From Hydrogenophaga sp040372165 (lineage in GTDB: Bacteria; Pseudomonadota; Gammaproteobacteria; Burkholderiales; Burkholderiaceae_C): 64,000 nt of DNA. The stretch covers positions 310,001 to 374,000 of the forward strand of contig NZ_BAABWG010000003.1 in the NCBI RefSeq assembly GCF_040372165.1, in the 5' to 3' direction. The translations under genes were made by a program, and so were the position numbers. A model generated the notes under the pieces. It ran no database searches and was not told the DNA's origin. It was given only the letters and a program-made list of their open reading frames with translations. Positions 33,962 to 43,045 of this stretch are shown in pieces; the first letter of the stretch is position 1, and every line of letters begins with the position of its first letter.

Positions 33962-33974
33962 GTCATGCCTCCCG

Positions 33975-35288
33975 TCAATGTCCACCGTTGTGCACCACTT
34001 TCAGTGGCTGTCCCAGCAGGTTGTCGCCGATGAAGCCACCCCCTTGAGGTGGCGAGGCGATGATCACCTGCACCTTGTCACTCAAGCGGTCCGCCATGGT
34101 CTTCTGGATCAGCAAGGGGTGTCGCGTGATGATCTCGCCTTGCACAGCCATCTGCTCGGCCTCCACCTTGCCCAGGCTGGCCAGGCGGTAGGCTTCAGCA
34201 TCGGCCAGTTTCTGGCGCGCTTCGGCCTCTGCCATGGCCTCGATTTTTCGGGCTTCGGCTTCGGCCTGGGCGCGCTTGATGCGCTTGACGCGTGCGGCTT
34301 CTGCTTCCAGTTTTCGCTGCTCGATCTGCCGTTGCTTGAACGGCAGCACATGCTTCATCGCCTCTTCTTTCGCCTTGGCAGCGATCACGCGCTCGCGTGC
34401 TGCAGCCTCGGCGGCGATCTCGCGCTGGGCCTTGTCTGCCGCAGCGAGCAATTTGCGCTCTTTGACCTGCTTGTCCCGCAGTTCAAGGGTGTAGCGCATC
34501 TTCTCTGCTTCCAGGCCTTGCGTCAGCAGCGCTTCCATGCCTCGCTTGTAGTCCGGTGGCAGGTCTATCTGGCCAATATGCAGCGACCGCAGCACCAGGC
34601 CCTCTTTGGACAGACGCTCGCCGATTTGCGCCGTCAGGGCCGCCTCGATGTTGTCGCGGTCGGTGGAGAATATCTCCCGGACCGTGTGACGGGAGATGAG
34701 CTTGTAGACCGTCGACTGCACCGCTGGCTCGACGATCTGACGATCGATTTCCGTGGGCAGGGACGCCAGTCGCTGGGCATCCATCTGGCCAAGGTCGAGC
34801 GCATAGCGCAGCTTCAGGTCGATGCCGATGGACAGGCCTTCGACCGACTGCGCCGGCGCCGGACCGTCTGCCCTGGAGAGCTCGCGGGCGGCCCATTGCG
34901 TGTCCTGGGTGGAATACACCTTGACCCGGTGTACGCCAGGCAGCACCCAGGCACTGCCGCTGCGCCAGATGGTGGCGCTGCCGGTCAGCAGGTTCGAGCG
35001 CACACCCACAAAACCCGGCTTGAGCTGTACCACTGGCGGACGCTGAACCATCACCCATCCCATGCCGCCCACCAGCGCAAACACCACCGTGGTTCTGGCC
35101 ATGGAGCGCCAGGGCAAAACCGGCCAGCGCAGCGGAGGCCGGGCCGTCATGGTTTTTGGCGGCGCAGGTGGCCCCTGCATTTCCGGAGGGTTGCGGGCTT
35201 CGTTGCTGAGGTCCGGCAATGGCGCAGATGCAGCTTCGCGGCCCGTCAGGCGCCGCCAGAACCGCTGGATGGACGAAATCATGCTCAT
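33975..35288 (-). CDS. SPFH/Band 7 membrane protein
   Basis: A 437-aa protein: a Pro-rich cytoplasmic N-terminus (~55 aa), one TM segment (TTVVFALVGGMGWVMV), an SPFH domain (VGVRSNLLTGSATIWRSGSAWVLPGVHRVKVYSTQ...), and a long charged coiled coil rich in Ala, Glu, Lys and Arg (KAQREIAAEAAARERVIAAKAKEEA...). This is the stomatin/prohibitin/flotillin layout; members form rings that organise membrane domains or control proteases. First gene of a pair with the SH3 protein; divergent from a two-component regulator 206 bp away. Starts at 35288 or 35282. Confidence 0.87.
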   Translation of the reverse strand: MSMISSIQRFWRRLTGREAASAPLPDLSNEARNPPEMQGPPAPPKTMTARPPLRWPVLPWRSMARTTVVFALVGGMGWVMVQRPPVVQLKPGFVGVRSNLLTGSATIWRSGSAWVLPGVHRVKVYSTQDTQWAARELSRADGPAPAQSVEGLSIGIDLKLRYALDLGQMDAQRLASLPTEIDRQIVEPAVQSTVYKLISRHTVREIFSTDRDNIEAALTAQIGERLSKEGLVLRSLHIGQIDLPPDYKRGMEALLTQGLEAEKMRYTLELRDKQVKERKLLAAADKAQREIAAEAAARERVIAAKAKEEAMKHVLPFKQRQIEQRKLEAEAARVKRIKRAQAEAEARKIEAMAEAEARQKLADAEAYRLASLGKVEAEQMAVQGEIITRHPLLIQKTMADRLSDKVQVIIASPPQGGGFIGDNLLGQPLKVVHNGGH

Positions 35289-35494
35289 GGTCGTGTCGCT
35301 TTCTTGCAGTGACGTTGGGAATTGCCTCGCTGCCGGACAGACCTCCCTCCACCGGGCGACACCATCCATGCAGGCATGCCATTGATCGTCTACAGCAGAA
35401 GGGGAAGACTCAATGCCGCCATCAGGTCCTTTCGCTCACAACACCGGAAGAAACACTCACAGGGCGTCCGTGACGGGCGGCTGATAATGGACCA

Positions 35495-36196
35495 ATGGAA
35501 CGAATCGCCGTCATCGAAGACGACCAGCCGACCAGCGACCTGATTGCAGGGTGGATCAGGGCGGCCCGCCCCGACCTCACTGTCGATCAATGGCCCGACC
35601 GAGACAGCGCCGAAGCAGCACTGCAGCGAGAGCGGTATACCGCCGTGGTGCTGGACATCGAGCTCGGCCACGAGCGACACGCCGGTGTGGCAGTCATCAA
35701 CACCATCAACAAGCTGCACCAGGGCACGCCGGTGCTGGTGGTCTCCGCCATGCCGGCGGCCATTTACCGGAGCATCATGAAAGCACTCGATGCCTGGGAC
35801 TACCTGCAGAAAACCCACTTCGAAGAGGCAGAGTTCATCGAGACGTTTCTCGACATCCTGCGCTCTGCGCGGCAGAGGCGCGCGAACGAAGACCAGCAGG
35901 CAGAGAAGGACACCGACCACGCACTGCGTCTCGACCCCTTGTGGCAGCGCAATCCAACCTGGCGAGGAGAACGCATCAACCTGCCGCTCACGGCTCAGCG
36001 CATTCTGGCGACGCTGGCGCAGCGAAAAGGGGAGGTGGTGAGCTATGAGGAGCTGTTTGAGGTGGTCAAAAGCGGGCGCAACCGCGACAACGTGCGAAAG
36101 CATGTGAGCACGATTCGCGAGGCGTTCCGCGAAGTGGACCCAGACTTCAACGGGATTGAGAACGTTCCGATGCGAGGGTTTCGATGGGGTGGGTAG
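35495..36196 (+). CDS. OmpR-type response regulator
   Basis: A 233-aa regulator. Receiver domain: acidic pair ED at 9-10, phospho-acceptor D54 in VVLDIELGH; the usual K-P is K-T here (YLQKTHFEE). The C-terminal half is a winged helix (NLPLTAQRILATLAQRKGEVVSYEELFEVV...NVRKHVSTIREAFREV...PMRGFRWGG). The partner kinase starts 307 bp later on the same strand. Divergent from the SPFH/SH3 pair, which it may control. Confidence 0.87.
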   Translation: MERIAVIEDDQPTSDLIAGWIRAARPDLTVDQWPDRDSAEAALQRERYTAVVLDIELGHERHAGVAVINTINKLHQGTPVLVVSAMPAAIYRSIMKALDAWDYLQKTHFEEAEFIETFLDILRSARQRRANEDQQAEKDTDHALRLDPLWQRNPTWRGERINLPLTAQRILATLAQRKGEVVSYEELFEVVKSGRNRDNVRKHVSTIREAFREVDPDFNGIENVPMRGFRWGG

Positions 36197-36220
36197 AGGT
36201 AGCACCCCCTGCGCCGCTGC

Positions 36221-36294
36221 GCGGCTTCCCCCTCTCTCACCTACGGTGGGAGGGGGACGCTCCCTTGGACCGGCAAAGCCGGATCTTCGGGAGC
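36221..36294 (+). repeat. 74-bp direct repeat, copy 1
   Basis: Starts GCGGCTTCCCC and contains GGGAGGGGGACGCTCCCTT, CCGGCAAAGCCGG and CTTCGGGAGC. Matches 36362-36435 with few differences, all in the first 30 bases. Located between the regulator and its kinase. Confidence 0.88.
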
Positions 36295-36361
36295 CTGGTG
36301 GTTTGGCGTTTCTTCGCTCGGCGCGGATCGGGATATTGGGGCACACGCCCTGCGGCGTTTT

Positions 36362-36435
36362 GCGGCTTCCCTCTCTCTCGCCATTGGCGGGAGGGGGACG
36401 CTCCCTTGGACCGGCAAAGCCGGATCTTCGGGAGC
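36362..36435 (+). repeat. 74-bp direct repeat, copy 2
   Basis: Second copy of 36221-36294, same strand, 141 bp later. Both copies could fold into CCGG-based hairpins in the transcript running from the regulator to the kinase. Confidence 0.88.
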
Positions 36436-36503
36436 TTGGAGAAGAGGTGTTGGCGCTCGGAGAGGGCGGATTGGCGGGTTTTCTCGGTGTTGACTGATCG
36501 CGC

Positions 36504-38666
36504 ATGAAGCTTGGGCCACTCGATCTGCCTTCTTTGCCGGCGCCGCGTTTGCGGCTGGCGGCGTTTCGGCGTCGGCTGGTGTTTCATGGGGCGTTCTTGT
36601 TGCTGGCGGCGGCGACGGTGGTGTTGGCGGTGACGCTGTTGGCGGAGGAGCGGCAGCGCAGTCGGGACCGATATGAGGCGGCGTTTCGGCAGCGGCTGAA
36701 CAACATGAGCGCGCAGTTGCGGCATCCCACTGGCCAGCTGGCGCTGCTCAACGCCGATGCGCCGTTCAGTGTCGATGACGGGATCAGTCCGGTGGTGTTG
36801 CCGTTTGCCGGTCTGGACTTTGGCGATCCGTTCAAGGCTCGGCAGGCGGTGGAGATGAGCGGTTGTGCTGTGCAATGGCCGGACGGACAGCAGCTTTGTG
36901 TGGCGGTGGGGCGGCGTGCCTACGCAGGCGCCTTCGTCTACGCGGTGGCCGACCTGATGCTGCCGCCGGCGGTGGCGCGCACCCGGGGGCAGACGGATCT
37001 GGCCCATGTGAGCCGGGCTCGCATAGACGTGACGCTGGAAGGCGAGCACATGCAATGGATGGCGCCATTCGAGGCCGGACGGGGCGTGCGTTTCGACGAG
37101 ACCAGCCGCGGCATTCGTGGCCGCCTGACCGGTTTTGCGGCGGACAGCGACACGCTCGACCGGCTGGCAAGGCCAGAGCGCGACTTCGGGGGCTGGCTCT
37201 GGCAGGACTCGGTGTGTGCAGACCCCAATGCGAGTCTGCCGGCATGCGACAGGCGCTCACTGGTCTCGGTTCGCCTGCCTGTCGATGCCTGGCGTGACCA
37301 GGTCTACCGCTCGCGTGGCAAGCAGTGGCCACCCGAGAACCTCTATGCCATGCGGGTGCGGCTGCGCTGGATGGGCACTGCAGGCGCACCGGACGATGTG
37401 ATTTTTGACAGCCAGAACACCGACGCACTCCGTCCTTTTGCGCTGGCGCAGCTGGGCGAGGCATTGCTCAAAGGCGAGCAGTTGCGGATCGACCGACTGG
37501 TGGGGGAGCGGGCACAGACGATCAGCACGATCGGCGCGCCAGAGGCACCGACCGAAAGTGCGTCACGCTGGATCAGGCGCCTTGTCCGGCGCCTGCCTCT
37601 GGACGAGGGCAGGCCCACCGACAACGCGCTTCGGGCCGAGGAAGAGGTGATCACGCCAGCGGGTCGGTACGCTCTCTCGCTCAGTGGCGACCTGGGCACG
37701 GTAGACGAGCAGGTGAGCGCCAGCGCGACCCGCATGAGCGGCTATGTGGGTGCCATGCTGGCTGCGATCGCGCTGACCTGGCTGCTCATCGAAGTCGGGC
37801 TCATGCGGCGCATCACCTCTCTGACTCGCCGCGCCGCTGCGCTGCGTTACAACATGCAGGACCCACAGGTCGACCGGCGTCTGGGTGCTCTCGATGTGAG
37901 CGACCTGGGCGGCAGGGATGAGCTGGGCATTCTGGCCAACACGCTGGCCACACTGCTCGAACGCGTGAAAGAAGGCGTGCGGCGCGAGCACATCCGGGCC
38001 GAACAGGAGCGCGACATGTGGCACGCGGTGGGCCACGAGATCATGTCGCCGCTGCAGTCGCTGATGGTCTTGCATGGAGACGCCTCGGACCCGAGCCACC
38101 GCTATGTTCAGCGCATGCAGCAGGCGGTGCGCGTGCTCTATGGCACGGCCTCGCCCAGCGATGCGATTTCAGCTGCGCCGCTCGAGCTGCAGGCGCTGGA
38201 TCTGGCCGCATTCCTGTCTTCTGTCGCCAACCATGCCCCCGACGCCGGCATTGGGCAGGTGGTCTACGAAGGGCCGGGCGAGGGTGTCTGGGTCACGGCA
38301 GACGAGCACTCGCTCGAAGACGTCATTGCCCATGTGTTGCGCAATGCCGATCGCTATCGCCACCAGGACACGCTCATCCACATCGGGCTCGGCACGGATG
38401 GAAAGCTCGCTTCGGTGATGATTCGGAACCAGGGTCCGGCCATTGCCGAAGAGCAACTCGATCGCATCTTCGAGTATGGCGTGTCGGACCAGAACGCCGC
38501 CGCTTTCTCTGCTCAGGCCTCTGCTGCGGCTGAGCGACGTGGCCAGGGCCTGTATGTGGCGCGCACCTACCTGGCCAAGATGGGTGGCAGCATTCGTGCG
38601 GAGAACCGGGACGACGGGGTGCAGTTCTGCCTCGAGCTGCCTTTGCGTCCACCCGCCCGCGAATGA
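36504..38666 (+). CDS. Membrane sensor histidine kinase
   Basis: A 720-aa kinase with a first TM at about 27-47 (LVFHGAFLLLAAATVVLAVTLL), a large ~370-aa extracytoplasmic domain of no recognised family containing several Cys, a second TM at about 415-433 (GAMLAAIALTWLLIEVGLM), a HAMP-like linker, the H-box with H511 (WHAVGHEIMSPLQSL) and an ATPase domain (N-box HVLRNADRYRHQ; later GQGLYVARTYLAKMGG). The H-box is divergent (HEIMSP in place of HELRTP). Pairs with the OmpR-type regulator upstream. Confidence 0.88.
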   Translation: MKLGPLDLPSLPAPRLRLAAFRRRLVFHGAFLLLAAATVVLAVTLLAEERQRSRDRYEAAFRQRLNNMSAQLRHPTGQLALLNADAPFSVDDGISPVVLPFAGLDFGDPFKARQAVEMSGCAVQWPDGQQLCVAVGRRAYAGAFVYAVADLMLPPAVARTRGQTDLAHVSRARIDVTLEGEHMQWMAPFEAGRGVRFDETSRGIRGRLTGFAADSDTLDRLARPERDFGGWLWQDSVCADPNASLPACDRRSLVSVRLPVDAWRDQVYRSRGKQWPPENLYAMRVRLRWMGTAGAPDDVIFDSQNTDALRPFALAQLGEALLKGEQLRIDRLVGERAQTISTIGAPEAPTESASRWIRRLVRRLPLDEGRPTDNALRAEEEVITPAGRYALSLSGDLGTVDEQVSASATRMSGYVGAMLAAIALTWLLIEVGLMRRITSLTRRAAALRYNMQDPQVDRRLGALDVSDLGGRDELGILANTLATLLERVKEGVRREHIRAEQERDMWHAVGHEIMSPLQSLMVLHGDASDPSHRYVQRMQQAVRVLYGTASPSDAISAAPLELQALDLAAFLSSVANHAPDAGIGQVVYEGPGEGVWVTADEHSLEDVIAHVLRNADRYRHQDTLIHIGLGTDGKLASVMIRNQGPAIAEEQLDRIFEYGVSDQNAAAFSAQASAAAERRGQGLYVARTYLAKMGGSIRAENRDDGVQFCLELPLRPPARE

Positions 38667-38687
38667 CGCCCATCTGGCGACTTGACT

Positions 38688-39356
38688 ATGATTCATGCCA
38701 TGACACAACGCATGGCCGTGATCGACTTTGAAACCACCGGCATGTCGCCGGCCTACGGCGACCGAGCCACCGAGGTGGCCATCGTGATGACGGAGGAGGG
38801 GCAGGTCGTTGACCGTTTTCAGAGCCTGATGAATGCTGGCGTGCCCATTCCCCCATTCATCGAATCGCTTACCGGCATCAGCAACGCCATGCTGGCGGAT
38901 GCGCCGACGCCGGCGGAGGCAATGCGTGCCGCTGCCGAGTTCGTGGGCGACGCACCCATGGTGGCCCACAATGCCTCCTTTGACCGGCGCTTCTGGCATG
39001 GCGAGCTCGCCCTGGCCGGCCTGAACGCGACCCAGCCGTTTGCGTGCACGGTGCTGCTCTCGCGCCGTCTTTTCCCGGAAGCCACCAGCCACAAGCTCAG
39101 TGCCCTGGCCGGGTGGCTACACATCGAACGCTCCGGTCAGGCCCACCGGGCGCTGTCGGACGCCGAGGTCACCGCCGAACTCCTGCTGCGCCTGCAGTCA
39201 GCCTTGCGGGAGCGGCATGGCATCGCCAACCCGGATCACGATTTCCTGATGCGACTGCAGGCCTGCTCCAAGGCGGGCCTGCCCAAGTTCATCGCTCGTT
39301 GCCTTGCATCGCAATGCGCCGAGGCCAAGGACACCACGACTGCGACTCATCAATGA
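38688..39356 (+). CDS. DEDDh 3'-5' exonuclease (DnaQ-like)
   Basis: A 222-aa exonuclease: Exo I VIDFETTGMSP (Asp, Glu), Exo II HNASFDRRFW (Asp), Exo III HRALSDAEVT (His-x4-Asp). This is the proofreading fold of DNA polymerase III epsilon, but as a stand-alone paralogue it may act in repair or RNA processing. Starts at 38688 or 38700; no clear ribosome site. It follows the kinase stop by 21 bp on the same strand. Confidence 0.9.
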   Translation: MIHAMTQRMAVIDFETTGMSPAYGDRATEVAIVMTEEGQVVDRFQSLMNAGVPIPPFIESLTGISNAMLADAPTPAEAMRAAAEFVGDAPMVAHNASFDRRFWHGELALAGLNATQPFACTVLLSRRLFPEATSHKLSALAGWLHIERSGQAHRALSDAEVTAELLLRLQSALRERHGIANPDHDFLMRLQACSKAGLPKFIARCLASQCAEAKDTTTATHQ

Positions 39357-39553
39357 GAGTTGGTGTTCACTTTTCTTTATCGCCATACAGCGATTCATAT
39401 TTGGCGCCAGCCTCCGTTTGAATATCCCTACGCCTTGTCATCTTTGTACGCGCTTTATTACCTCAAGCGCGTACATTCGACCGAGAATGTTGCAGTGCAA
39501 TATGACTCCATTGCCAAGGCGCTCCATCAGCACCCTTGTCCCCACGTCTACCC

Positions 39554-40636
39554 ATGACCGCATCAACCGCCCCTTCCACTGACGACACCACCCGCATCGA
39601 CGATCTGCGCATTGGCGCTGTACGCCCACTGGTCACCCCAGCCCTGCTCGAAGAGCAGATCGCGGCGCCCGAGGCTGCCCAGCAGCTCGTGGCCAGCAGT
39701 CGCCAGGCCATTGCCAAAGTGCTCGCAGGCCAGGACGACAGGCTCATCGTGGTGGTGGGGCCTTGCTCGATTCATGACCATGATCAGGCGATCGAATATG
39801 CCCAGCGCCTCAAGCCGGTGGCCGATAGGCTGAGCCGGGACTTGCTGGTGGCCATGCGCGTGTACTTCGAGAAGCCCCGAACAACTGTGGGGTGGAAGGG
39901 CTACATCAACGACCCGCACCTGGATGGCAGCTTTGCCATCAACGAAGGTCTGTCGATGGCCCGACGCCTGCTGATCGATGTCCTTGGCGTTGGCCTGCCC
40001 GTCGCCACCGAGTTTCTCGACCTGTTGTCGCCCCAGTTCACCGCCGAGCTGGTCAGCTGGGGCGCCATCGGGGCGCGCACCACCGAAAGCCAGAGCCACC
40101 GGCAGCTGGCCAGTGGCCTGTCCTGCCCGGTGGGCTTCAAGAACGGTACCGATGGCGGCGTCAAGGTCGCTGTGGACGCCATGGTCGCGGCGCGCTCACA
40201 ACACGCCTTCATGGGCATGACCAAGATGGGGCAGGCAGCGATTTTCGAGACCCGCGGCAACCAGGACTGCCACGTCATCCTGCGCGGCGGCAAGACCCCC
40301 AACTTCGACAAGGCCCATGTGGATGCCGCCTGCGAACTGCTCAAGGGCGCCGGCCTGCGCGAGCAGGTCATGATCGATCTGTCGCACGCCAACAGCAGCA
40401 AACAGCACCGCAAGCAGATTGAAGTGGCTCAGGCCGTCGGAGAACAGATTGCCGCTGGCGACCGGCGTATCACTGGCGTCATGATCGAAAGCCATCTGCA
40501 TGAAGGCCGGCAGGATCTGGTCGAGGGCCAGCCATTGCAGCCTGGTGTGAGCATCACTGATGCCTGCATCAGTTTTGAACAGACCCTGCCCGTGCTGGAG
40601 AGCCTGGCGCAGGCAGTCGCCACGCGACGATCGTAA
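39554..40636 (+). CDS. DAHP synthase (type I)
   Basis: A 360-aa 3-deoxy-7-phosphoheptulonate synthase, first step of aromatic amino acid synthesis (PEP plus erythrose 4-phosphate). Motifs: VVVGPCSIHDHDQAI, FEKPRTTVGWKG, IGARTTESQSHRQLAS, FKNGTDG and DLSHANSSKQH. Length and N-terminal extension match the E. coli AroF/G/H class; which amino acid inhibits it cannot be told by eye. ATG at 39554 chosen where homology begins. The 200 bp upstream are AT-richer than average. Confidence 0.95.
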   Translation: MTASTAPSTDDTTRIDDLRIGAVRPLVTPALLEEQIAAPEAAQQLVASSRQAIAKVLAGQDDRLIVVVGPCSIHDHDQAIEYAQRLKPVADRLSRDLLVAMRVYFEKPRTTVGWKGYINDPHLDGSFAINEGLSMARRLLIDVLGVGLPVATEFLDLLSPQFTAELVSWGAIGARTTESQSHRQLASGLSCPVGFKNGTDGGVKVAVDAMVAARSQHAFMGMTKMGQAAIFETRGNQDCHVILRGGKTPNFDKAHVDAACELLKGAGLREQVMIDLSHANSSKQHRKQIEVAQAVGEQIAAGDRRITGVMIESHLHEGRQDLVEGQPLQPGVSITDACISFEQTLPVLESLAQAVATRRS

Positions 40637-40646
40637 GCGAGATGCG

Positions 40647-41684
40647 ATGGCGGTGAAGTTGCTCCCCTGGCGTCACCGCCCTGTGGTCAGTCTGGCGCTG
40701 CAGGGGGGCGGTGCGCACGGCGCCTTCACCTGGGGCGTGCTCGACGCCTTGCTCGAGAGCAAGCAGGTGCGCCTCGATGGTGTCAGCGGCGCCAGTGCAG
40801 GTGCCATGAATGCTGTGGTCCTGGCCCATGGTCTGATGGCCGGTGGCCCTGACGGCGCGCGCGACGCCTTGCGAAGGTTCTGGAGCGCAGTGGCTGACGT
40901 GACCCCGTTTGAGGTAGCGCGACCCACACTCGACGGCAAGAGCATGCATCTGGTGCCGGCCATGCGCATGATGCTGCAGTGGTCGCACTACTTCTCGCCA
41001 CAACAACTCAACCCCTTTGACTTCAACCCCCTGCGCAAGATCCTCGACGATCAGGTGGATTTCGCCGAGTTGAAAGCCCGCAGCCCGGTGAAGCTGTTCA
41101 TCGCGACCACCCATGTCAAGACCGGCAAGCTGCGCCTGTTCCGCACCCATGAGCTTTCCGTTGACGCCATGCTGGCTTCTGCCTGTTTGCCAAGCATGCA
41201 CCACACGGTGGAGATCGATGGTGAAGCCTACTGGGACGGTGGCTACGCCGCCAACCCTGCGGTGTTCCCCCTGTTCCACGAATGCAAGGCGCGTGACCTT
41301 CTGCTCGTCATGCTTGCGCCACTGGAGCACACCGACACGCCGCTGTCTGCGCGCGACATCCAGGCACGCACCATGGAGATCGCCTTCAACGCCACCTTCC
41401 TGCGCGAGATGCGCATGTACGCGCATCTGCAGGAAGGGGCCCGCGACCTGCCCTGGTTCCGGCGAGGCGCGCTGGAGCACCGGCTGGTGAACACGCGCTT
41501 TCACATCATCGAAGCCAGCGAAGTCACCAGCGAACTCGATACCCAGAGCAAGGCCGCAGCGAGCATGCGCTTTTTCGAGATGCTGTTCAGCCAGGGGCGT
41601 CAGCACGCCAAAGCATGGCTGCGCAAACACCGTCAATCCCTGGGCGAGCACAGCAGCGTGGACCTGGGCGCCCTGTTTTACTGA
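40647..41684 (+). CDS. Cytoplasmic patatin-like phospholipase
   Basis: A 345-aa patatin: oxyanion loop LALQGGGAHGAFTWGVLDAL, nucleophile GASAGAMNA, catalytic Asp in YWDGGYAANP. No signal peptide, unlike the patatin at 5.7 kb. RssA-like in size. Starts 10 bp after the DAHP synthase stop and converges on the PaaI gene with only 2 bp between stop codons. Probably a lipid acyl hydrolase; substrate unknown. Confidence 0.9.
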   Translation: MAVKLLPWRHRPVVSLALQGGGAHGAFTWGVLDALLESKQVRLDGVSGASAGAMNAVVLAHGLMAGGPDGARDALRRFWSAVADVTPFEVARPTLDGKSMHLVPAMRMMLQWSHYFSPQQLNPFDFNPLRKILDDQVDFAELKARSPVKLFIATTHVKTGKLRLFRTHELSVDAMLASACLPSMHHTVEIDGEAYWDGGYAANPAVFPLFHECKARDLLLVMLAPLEHTDTPLSARDIQARTMEIAFNATFLREMRMYAHLQEGARDLPWFRRGALEHRLVNTRFHIIEASEVTSELDTQSKAAASMRFFEMLFSQGRQHAKAWLRKHRQSLGEHSSVDLGALFY

Positions 41685-41686
41685 GG

Positions 41687-42151
41687 CTAGCTGGCTGACA
41701 GCTCACGATTGGATGCTGTGGCCACCATCACCGCACACAGGGTCTCTTCCCCCATGGCATTGACTGCAAAGACATCTGCAGCGCACACGGTCTGGGAACG
41801 TCTGATGGAGATCACCCGTCCGCGGGCTCTGAGCACTCGGCCCACCGCCGGCGCCACCAGCTTGAGTGTGGTGTCCGACGTGGCATTGACCCAGCCCTGC
41901 GGAAGCGTTGTTGCAGCAGCGGACACCGCGGCGAAATCGGCAATCGCGTACACAGGTGTGGCCTGGAGCATGCCGGGCGCGCAAGTGAGTTCATCCTGGT
42001 AAGGTAGTTCCAGTTCGGCATGACCGGCGTCCAGTTGTCGAACGCGCAAGCCGAGCGAACGAGCCATCGGCATGGCTTCCACAGCAGAACGAACTGCGGC
42101 CAGCTGCTCTGCAGAGGTCATGGTTTGCTCGGGTGTTGAATGGGTATCCAT
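41687..42151 (-). CDS. PaaI-like thioesterase
   Basis: A 154-aa hotdog-fold protein: LGLRVRQLDAGHAELELPYQDEL, then MLQATPVYAIADFAAVSAAATTLPQGWVNATSDTTLKLVAPAVGRVLRARGRV, the PaaI/DUF4442-type pattern. Predicted acyl-CoA thioesterase; substrate unknown. AAAGGAG lies upstream of the ATG at 42151. Follows the MerR gene by 69 bp on the same strand, which may regulate it. Confidence 0.82.
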   Translation of the reverse strand: MDTHSTPEQTMTSAEQLAAVRSAVEAMPMARSLGLRVRQLDAGHAELELPYQDELTCAPGMLQATPVYAIADFAAVSAAATTLPQGWVNATSDTTLKLVAPAVGRVLRARGRVISIRRSQTVCAADVFAVNAMGEETLCAVMVATASNRELSAS

Positions 42152-42220
42152 GGGGTAATGGCTCCTTTGACGACGGGTTAACGGACAGGAGATGAGCTCT
42201 CCCGGCACGGGGAGGCGGCT

Positions 42221-42631
42221 TCAACGCTGTTTCTTGCGACTTGCGGGCCATGGCTTGCGCGAAGAGCCGCGATTCGGGGCACCTGAGGCTTGCCGGTTTA
42301 GCCACTGCGCGTGATCGATCAGCTTCTGTCGTTGTGCAGACAGCGTGGCAATCTGCTCATCCACCACCTTCTGCTGCTTCTCCAGCATCTCGACCATGTC
42401 TGCCACCGACAGGCCGCCCTGCCGATACAGGGGCAGCACCTGCGCAATCGCTGCCAAGGAGAAGCCGACATCGCGAGACATGGCAATGAATACGCCCTCG
42501 CGGACCTGTGCAGGTGCATAGTCGCGCCAACCGTTGGAAAGGCGGGCAGGTACCAGCAGCCCCATCGCCTCGTAGTGCCGAAGCGCATGCACCGACAATC
42601 GCGTGGCATCGGCAAAGGTCTGAATCTTCAT
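42221..42631 (-). CDS. MerR-family transcriptional regulator
   Basis: A 136-aa regulator: winged HTH MKIQTFADATRLSVHALRHYEAMGLLVPARLSNGWRDY, then the dimer coiled coil (DMVEMLEKQQKVVDEQIATLSAQRQKLIDHAQWL) and a basic tail. It lacks the Cys residues of metal-sensing MerR proteins, so an organic or redox ligand is more likely. In an operon with the PaaI-like gene. Confidence 0.88.
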   Translation of the reverse strand: MKIQTFADATRLSVHALRHYEAMGLLVPARLSNGWRDYAPAQVREGVFIAMSRDVGFSLAAIAQVLPLYRQGGLSVADMVEMLEKQQKVVDEQIATLSAQRQKLIDHAQWLNRQASGAPNRGSSRKPWPASRKKQR

Positions 42632-42735
42632 GCTCGCCAAGTTAGCAAGCTTCGTCCTGCCCGAGGTTTGCAAACCGGTCGCGCCGGCGACAGGACTTGT
42701 GCGGCTCTTCGGCCAAATCAAGGTGTCCAGCCATG

Positions 42736-42765
42736 AAAAAAGGGACCCCGGAAGAGGCCCCTTTT
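42736..42765 (-). terminator. Rho-independent terminator of infA
   Basis: AAAAGGGACC (42738-42747) pairs with GGCCCCTTTT (42756-42765) with one mismatch; the - strand transcript ends in six T. Located 20 bp after the infA stop. Confidence 0.87.
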
Positions 42766-42784
42766 CGAATGCGTGCGGCTGATC

Positions 42785-43045
42785 TCAGCGGCGATTGCCA
42801 CCACCGGCCGGGCCAGGGCCACGACGCTCGAGGTGACGGAAATTGATGCGACCTTTGGTCAGGTCGTAAGGCGAGAGCTCCAGCGAGACACGGTCGCCCG
42901 CGAGGATACGGATGCGGTGTTTTTTCATCTTGCCTGCAGAATAGGCAATCAGTTGGTGACCGTTGTCCAGAGTCACGCGGAAACGCGTGTCAGGCAACAC
43001 TTCGTCCACCACTCCCATCATGTCAATCAGTTCTTCCTTGGCCAT
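42785..43045 (-). CDS. infA: Translation initiation factor IF-1
   Basis: An 86-aa S1/OB-fold protein: MAKEELIDMMGVVDEVLPDTRFRVTLDNGHQLIAYSAGKMKKHRIRIL. It binds the ribosomal A site during initiation. It is longer than E. coli IF-1 (72 aa), with a basic Gly/Pro/Arg tail (RRGPGPAGGGNRR). Betaproteobacteria often have a second infA apart from the ribosomal protein operon; this isolated copy fits that. Strong terminator downstream. Confidence 0.95.
   Translation of the reverse strand: MAKEELIDMMGVVDEVLPDTRFRVTLDNGHQLIAYSAGKMKKHRIRILAGDRVSLELSPYDLTKGRINFRHLERRGPGPAGGGNRR

Noticed and set aside
33792..35312. 506-aa frame on the + strand
   Set aside because: It lies antisense to the clear SPFH and SH3 genes and is a by-product of their high GC.
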